The translations under genes and the position numbers were made by a program. Below, one piece after another: positions 47,481 to 59,200 of a stretch of 64,000 nt of DNA (its first letter is position 1; each line of letters begins with the position of its first letter). The DNA lies in contig NC_023751.2 of assembly GCF_000499845.2 (NCBI RefSeq), positions 37,127,309 to 37,191,308 of the forward strand, written 5' to 3'. The notes beneath the pieces were generated by a model that worked only from the letters and a program-made list of their open reading frames with translations, did not search any database and had not been told where the DNA came from. This stretch comes from Phaseolus vulgaris (taxonomy: Eukaryota; Streptophyta; Magnoliopsida; Fabales; Fabaceae).

Positions 47481-48829
47481 TATATTGCCTCTTATAATAG
47501 CATGAACAAGTTTTTTAACTGGTGTCTTCATTATTTGGTTTGTCTTTATTTAGCTTTTTTTTAGTTTGATGACGGTAGTTGTACTTTTATACGATTTTGG
47601 ATTATTCCTAAAATATTCATATTATATATTGTTTGTTGTCATAAAAAAAAATAGAATAAGAGTTGCGGAAATTAAGGACATGGGATTCAAAATAAGATTA
47701 CCAAAAGCTTGTTAATTTTTCATAGCAGAGACATTATCTCATACGTTTTAGCTGATACGAAAAATCTCATACGTTTTAGTATTTTAAATGGTGAATTGTT
47801 TTAGATAAATATTGATTTTATATGATTTAGATTTATAATAAAAACAATATATAATATGTAAACTGTATAATAAAATAAACACATTTTTTGACATGTATTT
47901 TAGACTTAAGAAATGTGATACAAAGTTATTTAAACAACACATAATTGTCTAATAGTCTATGCGAAGGACACCTGCTAAATATAAAAATCTAATAAAAATA
48001 ATTATGAAACACTCACAAATTTTAAATTGTAATTCAATATTTTTTTTTCAACAATAAATAAATGAATTAAAAATAACCCCTTCAGAAATTTTCCAATTCT
48101 TATAAAATTATAAAAGTGTCTAAAAGCCTCACCATCTAACTTACAATTAAAAAATCATTACAATGTAACGTAAGAGCTGGTAAGGCCTAGGCATCTTAAT
48201 ACAAAAGAAAAGAACAACTAGAAAATCAATGAAAAAAGAAGGTGCTGTTTCATGGCATATTTATGCATCAATATCTGCATAATTACAGCACTTACAGTTT
48301 TATTCCACAAATCCATTACAGCTCCAATTACCCTTACTTATCCTTACATTTGCAGACCCAATTCCCTTCCCAAAAGAATCTCTGTTGATGTTAAGAGATT
48401 CCAATAATAGTGCTGCCAAAACGTTTCTCCATGGCCTGTAATACTTCCTATTTAAAGCCCTTTGTGCAGCATTTATTTACTTTGAACCCTACATATTCAA
48501 CCTTTGCCACCTCTTCTATCATACATAATTCACAACTAACTTAAAGAAATCAAGCAATTTAGGGTATAAAGCCCAGTCAAAATAAGAAAAGTTAAAACTA
48601 GATATTTTTTCATTCATCCAAGATCACACTTGCAATTTTGTTATGTTAAAGATTTCTTCAACATCAACTTTCCCTTCTTTAAACACAACTTCGTTCTTAT
48701 GGCTCCATATACTTCATGAAACTACCACCCAAACATCCTTCCATACTCTGTTCTTTTTCAAATTGAACTGAAAAAGGTAGAATTGTAAGAAGTAGAATTT
48801 TAAAGAAGTTTGCACAAGTTCACAAAGTC
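47481..48829. other. Intergenic with two retroposon tail remnants
   Basis: About 47,520-47,655 (plus) ends GTTGTCATAAAAAAAAATAG after a worn TTTTATACGATTTTGGATTA. About 48,040-48,140 (minus) has CAACAATAAATAAATGAATT and CCAATTCTTATAAAATT. The rest has no recognisable content. Confidence 0.45.
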
Positions 48830-49240
48830 ATGAAAAGTGAAACTGTGACAGAATATCCTTGGTTTATGGCATCAATGTCCTAACCCATATAATGTCAGAA
48901 GCTTCTTGAAAGCCTAAGAATACAGTTGTCTAAAACTCGTACACGTGTTGATCTGATGAAGTTTATTTTGGATAGAGTCCATGGTATGCTGCACTTCTAT
49001 TTTCACCTTGTATGTCATACTATACCATAAAATATCACATTATCCTCCTCACATCTTGCGGGTCCCAAATTGTGCTTCTTTTTCATAAAGAATCGAATAA
49101 TTTTCCAATGATTAAATCGTGATGATCACAACTTGTGAGGCATGCTTAATGGTATGTTTGTGAAATTAGACCAGATGAAGATCTTCTACTATAAGTCCTC
49201 AACTACTAATTGATTCCACCCAATGAACCAAAACAATGAA
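48830..49240. repeat. Duplicate block upstream of gene F
   Basis: Counterpart of 42,160-42,500. It lies 1.6-2.0 kb upstream of gene F; its partner is about 4.5 kb upstream of gene E because MITEs and the minisatellite entered there. Confidence 0.8.
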
Positions 49241-49269
49241 GATCATTCTTTCTCAATATATATCATCTA

Positions 49270-50600
49270 TATCTTACAAAACAAATCATAGGTTACACGC
49301 AATCTCTCACACCTATATATGGTCATGTTTCTGGCAAGTATATAAATATAAATAATGAAATAAAAAGTTAAAGTATTAATTTTTCAAGAACCATTCTTAA
49401 TAAAATATGCCACAAGATCGAACAGTGGCAATGGATTCACTGCTGTATGATAAAACCGTGCAGCAGGAGTTGGCATGGCAGAAACAGTAAAGGACATTAC
49501 CTCTGTGTTCATCTTCATACTCTGATTCCGTCAAGGAAACAATCAGTATGCACAAAGCTTCAGCTGGATATAATGAAATTTGTCAAGGATGATGAATTTG
49601 TAATATGTTTCAGTAAGAAATTTAGTATCTGAAGGAGGGTGCTTAAGTTTAGGTGGTTCATCCATTGTTATAACAGGAATCTAGCTCAGTTCATCCAACT
49701 TAGTAGTGTTAATCTTTATTGTATCCAGTTCCTTTTGAAGTTGACCAACGTTCTTCACGTCAATAAACCTGATAAATCTTATATATTCTCCTATTTATCT
49801 AGCTTCCTTAACATAAAATCCTCTCTCACTCGTTCTGTCTCTGGAAGATCTTTCGCTTGTCAAATTCTCCAAAAATTGTATGAAAACTGAGAGAAGAAGT
49901 ATGTTGTTGCATTCCTTCCAACAGTTTGATTCCACCATGACTTGGCATTTGCAGTTCTTTTTCTTTATAGTCTTAGTGATCATTACTTAAAAAAAACATC
50001 TATAATAAAAAGATTAAATGTTCTTCAATGAAGTTGGAACCAAAAGAACGATTACCTCCTTCCTTCTCGGTCGGTCGATCAACCTTTTCTCTCTCTTCTA
50101 CTCGAACGATCTCCTCGTACTTCTCTCGCTTCTCTACTCCTCGTCTCCGTGAACATCGGACTCAAATGGTAGTTGCAAAAGGCCCAGACCCTCAAACAAA
50201 ACATTGATATTCGGCACTCGGTGCTATTAATACTGAATAATGATAACGTACCTGAGGAATCTGTGCTTATTTATATGATTATCATGAACCTTTTATTATT
50301 GGGTTAAATTAGGAATTCGGATCATGATTAAGAGTTTAATCATTGATTAATCTCGTTAATCCTCTGTTTGGACGTAAGGCCTTCGGATGTTGTACGAACT
50401 CGACCAATACAAAATGCATATTATATATGTGCATTTGTTTTATCAGCAAAGAAATGCATATGCTTTGACAATTCTTACTTTGATTTATGCAAATATCATC
50501 CGAACAGAAAGGTTCTCCTTGGATAAAAACAATTTTGTTTTCAATTTCAGAAATTTTATTCTGTATCTGATAATATTTGAAGAGGTAAACTCTTACACTA
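49270..50600. other. Intergenic, no identified gene
   Basis: 49,420-49,640 is a little less AT-rich and gives short frames on the plus strand without a recognised family. 50,030-50,210 is CT-rich (CTTCTCTCGCTTCTCTACTC) and looks like a fragment of a repeat or leader. I see no supportable gene. Confidence 0.4.
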
Positions 50601-50737
50601 ACAAAAGAGAATAAAACAAACAATCTGATGTACACGTCTACTATTGCGCCACCACCTTGGATGCTCCAATATAAAAATAATCTCAGCAGATTCGATCCCT
50701 CTTGGAGGAGAGTTACATCATTACGTTTCAATGGACC

Positions 50738-50745
50738 TATATATA
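50738..50745 (+). promoter_or_regulatory. TATA box, gene F
   Basis: TATATATA, 95 bases upstream of the gene F start. Confidence 0.6.
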
Positions 50746-50832
50746 TACCCTTCAAGTTTTATACTAAAAAAATAGAGAGCACTTCCTCAAATAGTTGGTT
50801 TAGAAGTTTTCTTAATTCCTCATTTCCTTGAA

Positions 50833-51081
50833 ATGGCACCACAAGCTGATTTTGCAAAGATTGGGTATGAGATAGAAAAGTTCTTTGGTGGGCTAAAGAG
50901 TTTGGGCAATGGCAACCCTCCAGCCACTCAAAATCTCTGCAGATACAAATTTTATCCTTCTTATGGAGCTACCAAGGTGGTCCACATGCATGTGGAAGAT
51001 GTCAAATGCAATGAAGCTGCTTCAAGATTCACAGCAGAAAAGAGAACAGAGTTGCAGATGAAAGGTTTGGTTGGGCAGTGA
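50833..51081 (+). CDS. Small-protein family member F (82 aa), divergent subtype
   Basis: Single exon. ADFAKIGYEIEKFFGGLKSL, PPATQNLCRYKFYPSYGATK, VVHMHVEDVKCNEAASRF and KRTELQMKGLVGQ are the blocks shared with gene E. Differences from E are mostly conservative, with a two-residue Gly-Asn insertion, so the frame is clearly under constraint. The shortened N-terminal block links both to genes A-D. Soluble, about neutral to basic, no signal peptide. TATA box at 50738; hairpin about 139 bases after the stop. Confidence 0.82.
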   Translation: MAPQADFAKIGYEIEKFFGGLKSLGNGNPPATQNLCRYKFYPSYGATKVVHMHVEDVKCNEAASRFTAEKRTELQMKGLVGQ

Positions 51082-51219
51082 TTATTAATATTATGGTTCT
51101 AATCAGAAATATTTAGCACTATTTTTGTCCCTTTTATATATATATTATAGACTATGGATGTCTGCAAGCTCTTCTGGTATCACTCTTCTGGTACTGTAAA
51201 ATACACTTATGTGTGCTTC

Positions 51220-51253
51220 AGCTCGAAGACAAACATGAATGTCTTCTGTAGCT
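51220..51253 (+). promoter_or_regulatory. 3'-UTR hairpin, gene F
   Basis: AGCU, C, GAAGAC, the loop AAACAUGAAU, GUCUUC, UGU, AGCU. Same structure as in genes B, C and E. Confidence 0.72.
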
Positions 51254-51344
51254 TCAAGAGTTATTACACTCTTCCTATGGCCTAGCTTTCTTCTTCATCT
51301 TGTATATTATTATCTATCAAGAAGTTTTGTTCTTGAAATCTTGC

Positions 51345-53515
51345 ATATCATTTTTTTTATCAGTAAATTTTTTTATCAATAAGAAAAGATAGTATAAATG
51401 TGGTTTACTTTATGAGTGGTACAATCCTACAACAAAGTAAAAGAACACTTATAATTTAAGAAAACTCTAACAGTCTATCTTGTCAAAATTAACTAAAAAA
51501 TGACTTAAATTTCAAAGACCAATCCCGTCACTCTATCAGCAACTATTAAATGAATACTAACATGTCAGAGGTTTAAGGCATCAATCAGAAAACGAAAAAT
51601 TCGTTGATGGTAAGATCCAGATTCAAGACCAAACCTTAAATTATGTCAAGAAAATAATAGTCTTTCATATCATCTAATATAAGGTTGAATTACACTAATC
51701 TATTTTTGACTCTCTTATAATATTTTTAGGTATAGGGATTGGGATTTAGAAAAATTTAACTGAATAAATTCATTGTTATTGACTAAATAAATAGTAAATA
51801 TTATTTTTAGAGTTAAAACTGAGATTATTTTATGGTATATCATTAATTATTTCTTAAAATATATGTGTCTTTATATTGAAGTTTAAGCTATTTTCCTTTT
51901 AAAAATAAACTTAATTTATATTATGTTAAAAAAAAAATTTAAATAGAGAGAAAAATAACTCAGATATCACGAGTGTAGGACACTAAAGTGTTAACTACAA
52001 GAAGCATGCTGGGTAAATAAAGGGAGAAAGCTTATAAAAGACGATGCATGAATTTAAGAAAAAGATTATTAGAGGTTGTTTGATTTGAGAAAATATTTTG
52101 TAATTTTATTTTTATTAAAAAATGTCATGTATTTATTTAAAAACATTTTAGAAAATAGTAAATACTGGTATTTATTGTCTTTTACTTTTTATTCTCTATT
52201 TTTTACTATCTTCTATTATGATTTAAAACATGGAAAGTAAAATGAAAAAAAAAATATTAAGAAATACTTTCGTAGGATTTCCTTCCTTCCGAATTTCTAA
52301 GCTAAATAATTAAAAATGATAAAAAAAATTATTTTATGATATAAATTTGCACCATAAAATAATTTTTAATGTATAAATTATTTTATAAAATAAATAAATT
52401 AATAAAATATATTTTAGACTTATGATAGATATTTTATATTGTGATAAATTTCATAAACTATAAATAATTTCTCAAAAATGTAATTTAAAAATAAAGATGA
52501 AAAAGATAAACAGAAAAGGAATAAGAGATTGAATGAAATTCCTAAAAAAATTCTTGTTAAAAATATTCTGAAATTATTCTTGTCAAAAGAATAACTTATC
52601 AAACACTATCAATTAATATTTTTAATACAAAAGATTCCTCTTCATCCTTTTATTTTCGTTCGGCTTAAATTATACTATTATTCTCTCTAAATAAGTTATT
52701 AGTTTTAATTTTTAGTTCCTATAAAAAATCTTTGATGTTTATCTTATAAAATTGTAATTATTATTATTATTAGTTTTATAAAATGAAATAAAATAAATGT
52801 TTTAAATTTTAATAAATTTGTGTAATCTTCATCTCTCAAAAGTTTTAAATCAACTTAACCCTAAAATTAATTTTAAAATAAAGAAATAACATTTTTTTTT
52901 TGTAATCTTAACATTTTCCAAAAGGTTTCAATACTGACATTATGTCATAATAAGGACTAGGAGTCCTACACTTGAAATTAATTTTGTTTACATAACTTCA
53001 CAATATTAAAAATTGAAAAAATAGTTATATATATATACTTTATAAAAAAATCAAAATCAAAATATTTATTTATAGTTTTAGAGAAAAAAAATACATTAAA
53101 AATTAAGCATTTTGATCATTGCATCAATGTTAGAAGTTTGTATGATTTTGTTTGCCCTATATGATTTTACTTATTTATTTATTTTTCTACAAGCATGTGA
53201 GAAATTGTGATTGAAATATTGAAGGAAAAATGATTAAAAGCAATATGTTGGAATTGAAATTGGATTGGGAGAGGAATCAGTTATCACATCATTACACCAT
53301 GTTGATGAGGAATATATAGCTGGAAAAGTAAAAGGAAACACTTCCATGAAAGACAGATTCCACCATCAAAACTCAACTCAATCTCATTTTCTTCTTTAAT
53401 ACATTAGAAAAGCATAAAACAGTTACTTCTGTAAAATATTCCTAGCAGAAAATATTATAGTTTTTCGGTAAGAGTGGTTATAAATATAGATATATCACTT
53501 CATCATAATAATCTC
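51345..53515. other. Intergenic, very AT-rich, no gene seen
   Basis: Poly-A/T tracts and short low-complexity frames only. No element with clear ends was found. Confidence 0.5.
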
Positions 53516-53518
53516 ATA

Positions 53519-53901
53519 CACTACAAGCAAATCATGAAATAGAAATCAATTTTAGAGACAAAAAATAATTAGTTGTTATAGTAACTTAATTAGAGACCAT
53601 TTTAGGGACTAAATAAATTTTTTGTTTTTAAATTAGTTTCTATTATTGTTAAATTGTTTCTAAATTGATATTTAATTAGCTACCAATATTTTAACTACCA
53701 ATTATTTAGTTTATAAATTTGGTAACAAAAACATTGGTAGTTAATTAGATATCAATTTAGAAATTATTTAACAATAATAGAAACTAATTTAGAAACTAAT
53801 TTTTTTTTTAGTTTCTAAAATGCTCTCTAATTTACCTACTATTGCAACTAATTATTTTTGTCTCTAAAAATTAGTTTCTATTTTATGATTTTCTTTTAGT
53901 G
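53519..53901. mobile_element. CACTA-type MITE with ATA target duplication
   Basis: Best-preserved copy: starts CACTACAAGCAAATCATGAA, ends TATGATTTTCTTTTAGTG, flanked by ATA at 53516-53518 and 53902-53904. 383 bp, complete fold-back. The 3-bp duplication and CACTA end place it with En/Spm-type (CACTA) non-autonomous elements. Confidence 0.88.
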
Positions 53902-53985
53902 ATAGTCACAGTTATCCTTCAAAATCAGTCATTATAACTTTTTTTTGTCTATTATAGTTTAAATATAAATCATTTTTATTATATA

Positions 53986-55113
53986 TGTTCCCGCCGGTTG
54001 AGCAAATTGTGCTTCGTGCGTAGCTAAGACACGCGTAGCAAGGACTCCCTCGTCTTTGTTCCAAATCCCCACCCTTAGTCGCCGTGAGTACCTGAAACAG
54101 AGAGAACAAAGGTCGCCCTCGCAGCCGTTTACACTCCGACGATCAAGTCAGCAAGCGAGAAACATCAACAAGACACACCTCCGTATCGGAGCACCGTGAA
54201 TGGATGCTCTGAAGGTGGTCGAACGACTGAGTAACTAATTTCTCTCTAATTGTTTGTGCGTACAGTGGGTCCGCGAGCAAGCAACTAGAGTGTGTGTGTA
54301 AACTGAGTCTGGGTCCCCGTCTCAAACGTCTAAAACCCCCTTTTAAACGTCTAAAGCATTTAAAGCATCTTAAAGCGCATTTAAAGCGTTTAAAAACGTT
54401 CAACACATTTAAAACGTTCAAAGCATTTAAAGCGTTTAAAGTGCTTTAAAGCGTTCAAAACGTAAACTGAATAAAAACGTACTTTATCAAACTTTCAGGA
54501 AAACTTATACACCTTGATGATTCAGTACTTACTGTCATGTGTTCTTCTTACTTGATCGTTATTTCTACGGGGAGGGACTTACAGCGCCGTAACCCGACTT
54601 AGGGATATTCCATCGTGTAAGTCCTCCTTCCTTGAAGTGCATATGGCGCAAGGGGTGACTTTTTGGGTGCCAACTCATGCGCCCCTGCCTCTAGTCACTC
54701 ACCCTGGGAGTGTACCTACCTTCCTCTCTTACTACGCACATGGTTCGCCCCTGGGCGTGGGTACTTCACGAGTCAGGTCACCCTATACTGGCACTAAAAC
54801 CATGGCCTTGGAGCCACCTTTCTCTTATTGTTCTGAGGTATCGGGCCCCTCGGGGTATCGCCCCCTCCACAGTCTTTCCTACCCGTGGGTATCGAGGGAT
54901 GACACCGTTGACGCCTTAAACTGGCGACGCCACGCCTCATCCTGGCGACGCCTTATCCTGGCGATGCTTTAACCTAGTGACGCCTTAACCTGACGACGCC
55001 TTAAACGGTCAACCTATTGACTTTCCTCCCTGAGCCCCTGGATGGGTCCCACCATATGTTTGACTTTGGTCTTGACTTCGACTTTGGTCAACGCCCGAGG
55101 ACGAGACGGTACA
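53986..55113. mobile_element. Solo LTR with ATATA target duplication
   Basis: 1128 bp beginning TGTTCCCGCC and ending ACGGTACA, flanked by ATATA on both sides (53981-53985 and 55114-55118). GC-rich compared with its surroundings. Two internal repeat zones: GCGTTTAAAG/ACGTTCAAAGC words at about 54,325-54,460, and CTGGCGACGCCTTAACCTG-like words at about 54,905-55,000. No internal domains, tRNA primer site or second LTR, so it is best read as a solo LTR left by LTR-LTR recombination. Superfamily cannot be decided. Confidence 0.85.
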
Positions 55114-55118
55114 ATATA

Positions 55119-56040
55119 TGAAAAAAAATCATCAAAACTAAATGAAATATGCAGGAAGAACTTACCCAGCTAAACATAGTTTTTTTTTAAATATAAAGTT
55201 TTAATAGGATTAGAGTATTCTGAAATATTCTTATTTATTATATTTTTTATTACTGATAAAAAAAAATATACTCACCGAATCACGTCTTTAATGTATCATA
55301 TAAATTTTGCAAAAGGTTATCATTATCATGAATCATTTAAGTTATCGATCATTTGATTTCCCAATCCTTCACTATTATTTTTCCTACTTTAATTAATTTC
55401 ATAATTTTTAATTTATTTTTTGTCCACTTTTGTCTCATCAACAAACTCACAGAGCATCTTTTAAATTATTATTAAGAATGATATTGGAAAAGTGAAATTC
55501 CGTCCCTAGAAATTTATTTTGATGTTTTTTTTTATAAAAGGAGGATATATACTATTTTTTTAGAAAAAATATAACAAAATTATTTTCTTTTCTACTACTT
55601 AACTATTTCAAAAAATTAAGAGAAGAAAAAATAATTTATGTTTTAAAATTCTTCTAACAATTGTTTTATCCACTTTAAATGGTACTCTGTCACAATTGCT
55701 TTTAAAAGATACTTGATTGAAGGAGAGATGAATATATAAACTATCATTGACTTATCACTAAACAATGTAAAATTATTGATAATACCGGAACATAACTCTT
55801 GTCATCAAAATATGTTATATAATTCAAAATCTACATAACATTTTGTTTTCCTTTAATATGAGAATCGGAATGTGATTTCTAGAGGAAATATAGGCTCGTT
55901 TGAAGGAGTAATTATCAGAGCCAGAATTTAGGAGTTAAAAATGAAGGGATAGAATCACGAATTTGATCTTAATTAACCAAACTTAACCACAAGAGCTAAC
56001 ATTAGATTCTCATAAATACAAACCAATAATAACCATTTGT
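55119..56040. other. Upstream region of the polygalacturonase gene
   Basis: Contains a retroposon tail remnant at about 55,200-55,268 (GGATTAGAGTATTCTGAAAT, then TTACTGATAAAAAAAAAT). Otherwise AT-rich promoter-side DNA with no other gene. Confidence 0.5.
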
Positions 56041-56057
56041 TTTTACCAAAATCTTGG

Positions 56058-56065
56058 TATATAAG
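56058..56065 (+). promoter_or_regulatory. TATA box, polygalacturonase gene
   Basis: TATATAAG, 156 bases upstream of the start codon. A GA-rich run (GAGAGAGAGAG) lies in the likely leader just before the ATG. Confidence 0.6.
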
Positions 56066-56213
56066 AGCTAAACAGAGAGGGATCATTTTTCTCCTAGCTA
56101 GCCTCCATGGAGGCCTTTATCTGAAACAGAAAAAAAATTGAATAAAAAAAAAGAAAAGAAAATTGAAAAAATCAGAATTATATATATAGAGAGAGAGAGA
56201 ACTAGATTCAACA

Positions 56214-59200
56214 ATGAGCATCACAAAAAGAGTAGGTGTTCTTGTTATGTACTTTGCACTGGTTTATCATGTGGATGCTAAAAAGAAAGTAATGCCAGTT
56301 GCTGGTGTTGATATCTACAAGGATAAAAACGTAGCTGCTGATAAACTTTCTCCTGGAGAAAAGATAAACAATGTCTTGAGCTTTGGAGCCAAAGGTGATG
56401 GCGAGTATGATTGCACTCAGGTATTTATGCACTTCCTTTCCTTCTTCCTTAGAAGAATTAATATTTTATTTCTTTATGCAGAAAACTTATTTGTCTTCAT
56501 GCTTTTCTATGCTGGTGTACTTTTTGTGAAGGGGTTTTAAAAAAAAACTTTAATATTTTTGGAGAATAGTGTTTGGGAATTTTTCTTTTTTATGTATTTC
56601 GGTAATTGATGTGTTGTTATTTTGTATTGTAACGAGAGACTTCTTTGATTTGATTGTTTTTGGAATAAGAAATAGCTAGTGATTTTAGTTGAGAGTTTGA
56701 AAGTGATTGGTGTGTGAGGTTTTATTTTATTTTTCTTCTTAACTTTTATGTAAGGATTGAGACACCTCTTAAGTTATCTATATTTATTTATTTATTGTTT
56801 CTTTCGGGTAAAAAGAAAAGAAAAACAATTTATATACCTTCAAATTGTTTTAGATCTTTCAAAATATTAATGTCTTCAACGATTAAAATACTCTTATAAT
56901 CATATACCACTCCTCTGCATTACTCGTTATAAGTATTCTAAGATAAACACTTCAACGTTATTGTTATGAGAAGAATGCTATGAAACCTAACCATTGCAAT
57001 TAGAGTCCAAAACCTTCTAAATCATACTACACAATCTGATACTTTGTGTTATAATGACAAAGTTCCACAAAGTATATATGAATGTTGCTGCAAGAGCTAT
57101 AGGAAGTGATCATAAGAAACCACAAGGACAATGAATCAAACCCAAAATTGATAATACAAAACAAAACCCTGGATGAAAAACAACCAACATTTTGATTATT
57201 TGATGTTGATTACATCTGCAGGCTTTCATGGATGCATGGAGAGAAACTTGCCACTCCAAAGGGAATGCGAGAGTTTTGGTTCCTGAGGGAAGATTCGTGG
57301 TTTCTACAATGTTTTTCGCAGGTCCATGCACTACTCCAGATCCCGTAACAATCCAAGTTGTAGGCACTGTTGTGGCTACAACAGATATCAGTGAATATGT
57401 GAATGGTGAATGGCTCATGTTTGAGAGCATAGATGGTATAAGACTCATTGGTGGTGGTACTTTTGATGGCGTGGGCAAGGAATCATGGAAAACATCTGCT
57501 AACTGTAAAGTAGATCCCTCCGATACTTGCGTCAGAAACCCTTCTGTAAGTCGATATCTCTTAAACCCTAAACCTTAAACTCTAAATGATTTTGAATTGT
57601 CATTTTTTTTTATCAGTTCTGTATGTTTGGGATTGCAGAGTTTATATTTCCGCAAAGTTAGGAATGGAATTATACAAAACATCAAATCCATAGACCCCAA
57701 AGGGTTTCACGTATTTGTGACTAATTGTGTTAACATTAGACTTCGACTACTTAAGCTTGTTGCACCAAGTGAAAGTCCTAACACTGATGGAATTCATATC
57801 AGCCAATCTGTCAATGTCAAAGTATCAAAAAATAACATTGAAACTGGAGATGATTGTATTTCCATGATACAAGGAGCCAACGATGTTCACATCAATAAAA
57901 TGAATTGTGGTCCTGGACATGGTATTAGGTAATGTTCATCATTTTTAAACAACTATAAGACCTTAATTATGCACTTTGAAACTAAAATTAACTATGTTCA
58001 ATAGGAATATTGATAGAATTTATAAGATGTAGAAGAAAGTTGTGGGGTTTTGAATAATGTAGCAATTGATTTGATGAAAACAAACTTTGTTGAGTTTTAA
58101 TGAACTTGCATAGGCATGAAATATCTCCTTTATAAGGATCTAAAATTTTCTAAAACTTATCCATTCTAAGTACTTGGAGATTATTTTACCTGCAAGACAT
58201 CTTGTGCTTACTTTTATAAATTGTTCTGATAATTCTAGGAATCACTAGTTCTATTAGTTTCTAGGATTTTTATTTTCTTGAACTTTCTAGAAATATGCAT
58301 CATAATTTAACACTCCTTTTCGGATGCAAAATTCAGCAACTTCAAACATAAATCCTAGTGACTCAAACTTGATTCTTGGTAATGTGTCTACAACTTGATC
58401 TAGTGTTCCATGGTACTTGAGTTGAATTTTCTTATTTGATTTTACCTATTAGATGAAGTGATAATAAATAGCAATGTGCTATTTGCTTTGTTCTTTGATG
58501 ATGGACTAGATTTTTTTGTCGTTGATATAGCTAACTTGTTGTCTCGATAAATCATACTAGAGTCATCTTCTTGTTCTCCCATTTTTCCCATTTTTTAAAG
58601 TATTTTTCAAGTCATGTTGCTTTCTTTTTAGATGTCTAAGAGAAAAATCATGATCCAAGTGAAAAGGCATCACATTATGGGGATGTTTCTGGGTTAAGGG
58701 ATGTTGTATGCACATGGTTAAGTTGTCTATTTTTTATTTATTTTTTGTATAATTCCAAATAGGTAATGAGATGGATTAACTTAGGTTTATAACCACATGA
58801 GATTTTTTAATATGAAACCGTTGGAGTTAGAGGCAAACTAGTCTCAATGACATAGGTTTGGACATCCATAAATGTTCAAATTTATTTAATTTATTTTTTG
58901 TTGATAAAAAAAAATATATTGATCATACTTATTAATGACAATGTTGTCAATCAACCTGAGTTGACCATTGTTTTGTACCATATACCAAACTATTTTATGC
59001 ATTAGAGATGCCTTAAAATTCTAAAGTGTATTTGATTTGGTTTTTTTGCATGAACCTTGATAGAAGAATTGTAGCACACATAATATCTAGCCTTGTGGTT
59101 GTTAGATATAGTAAGTTTTTTAAATAAATATGTCTTTTTGCAACTTTTCATTTGTCACAAGTGGAGTACCAAATTATTTTTAATCGTACATCTTAAACTT

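Larger units (their letters stand above)
50615..51340 (+). repeat. Tandem duplicate unit, copy 2 (gene F)
   Basis: Counterpart of 46,735-47,480. Copy 2 has lost about 15 bases after AATCTGATGTA and gained a short stretch before the TATA box. Confidence 0.93.

Noticed and set aside
54637..54972. Plus-strand frame of 111 codons
   Set aside because: Lies wholly inside the solo LTR; GC-rich LTR sequence gives chance frames.
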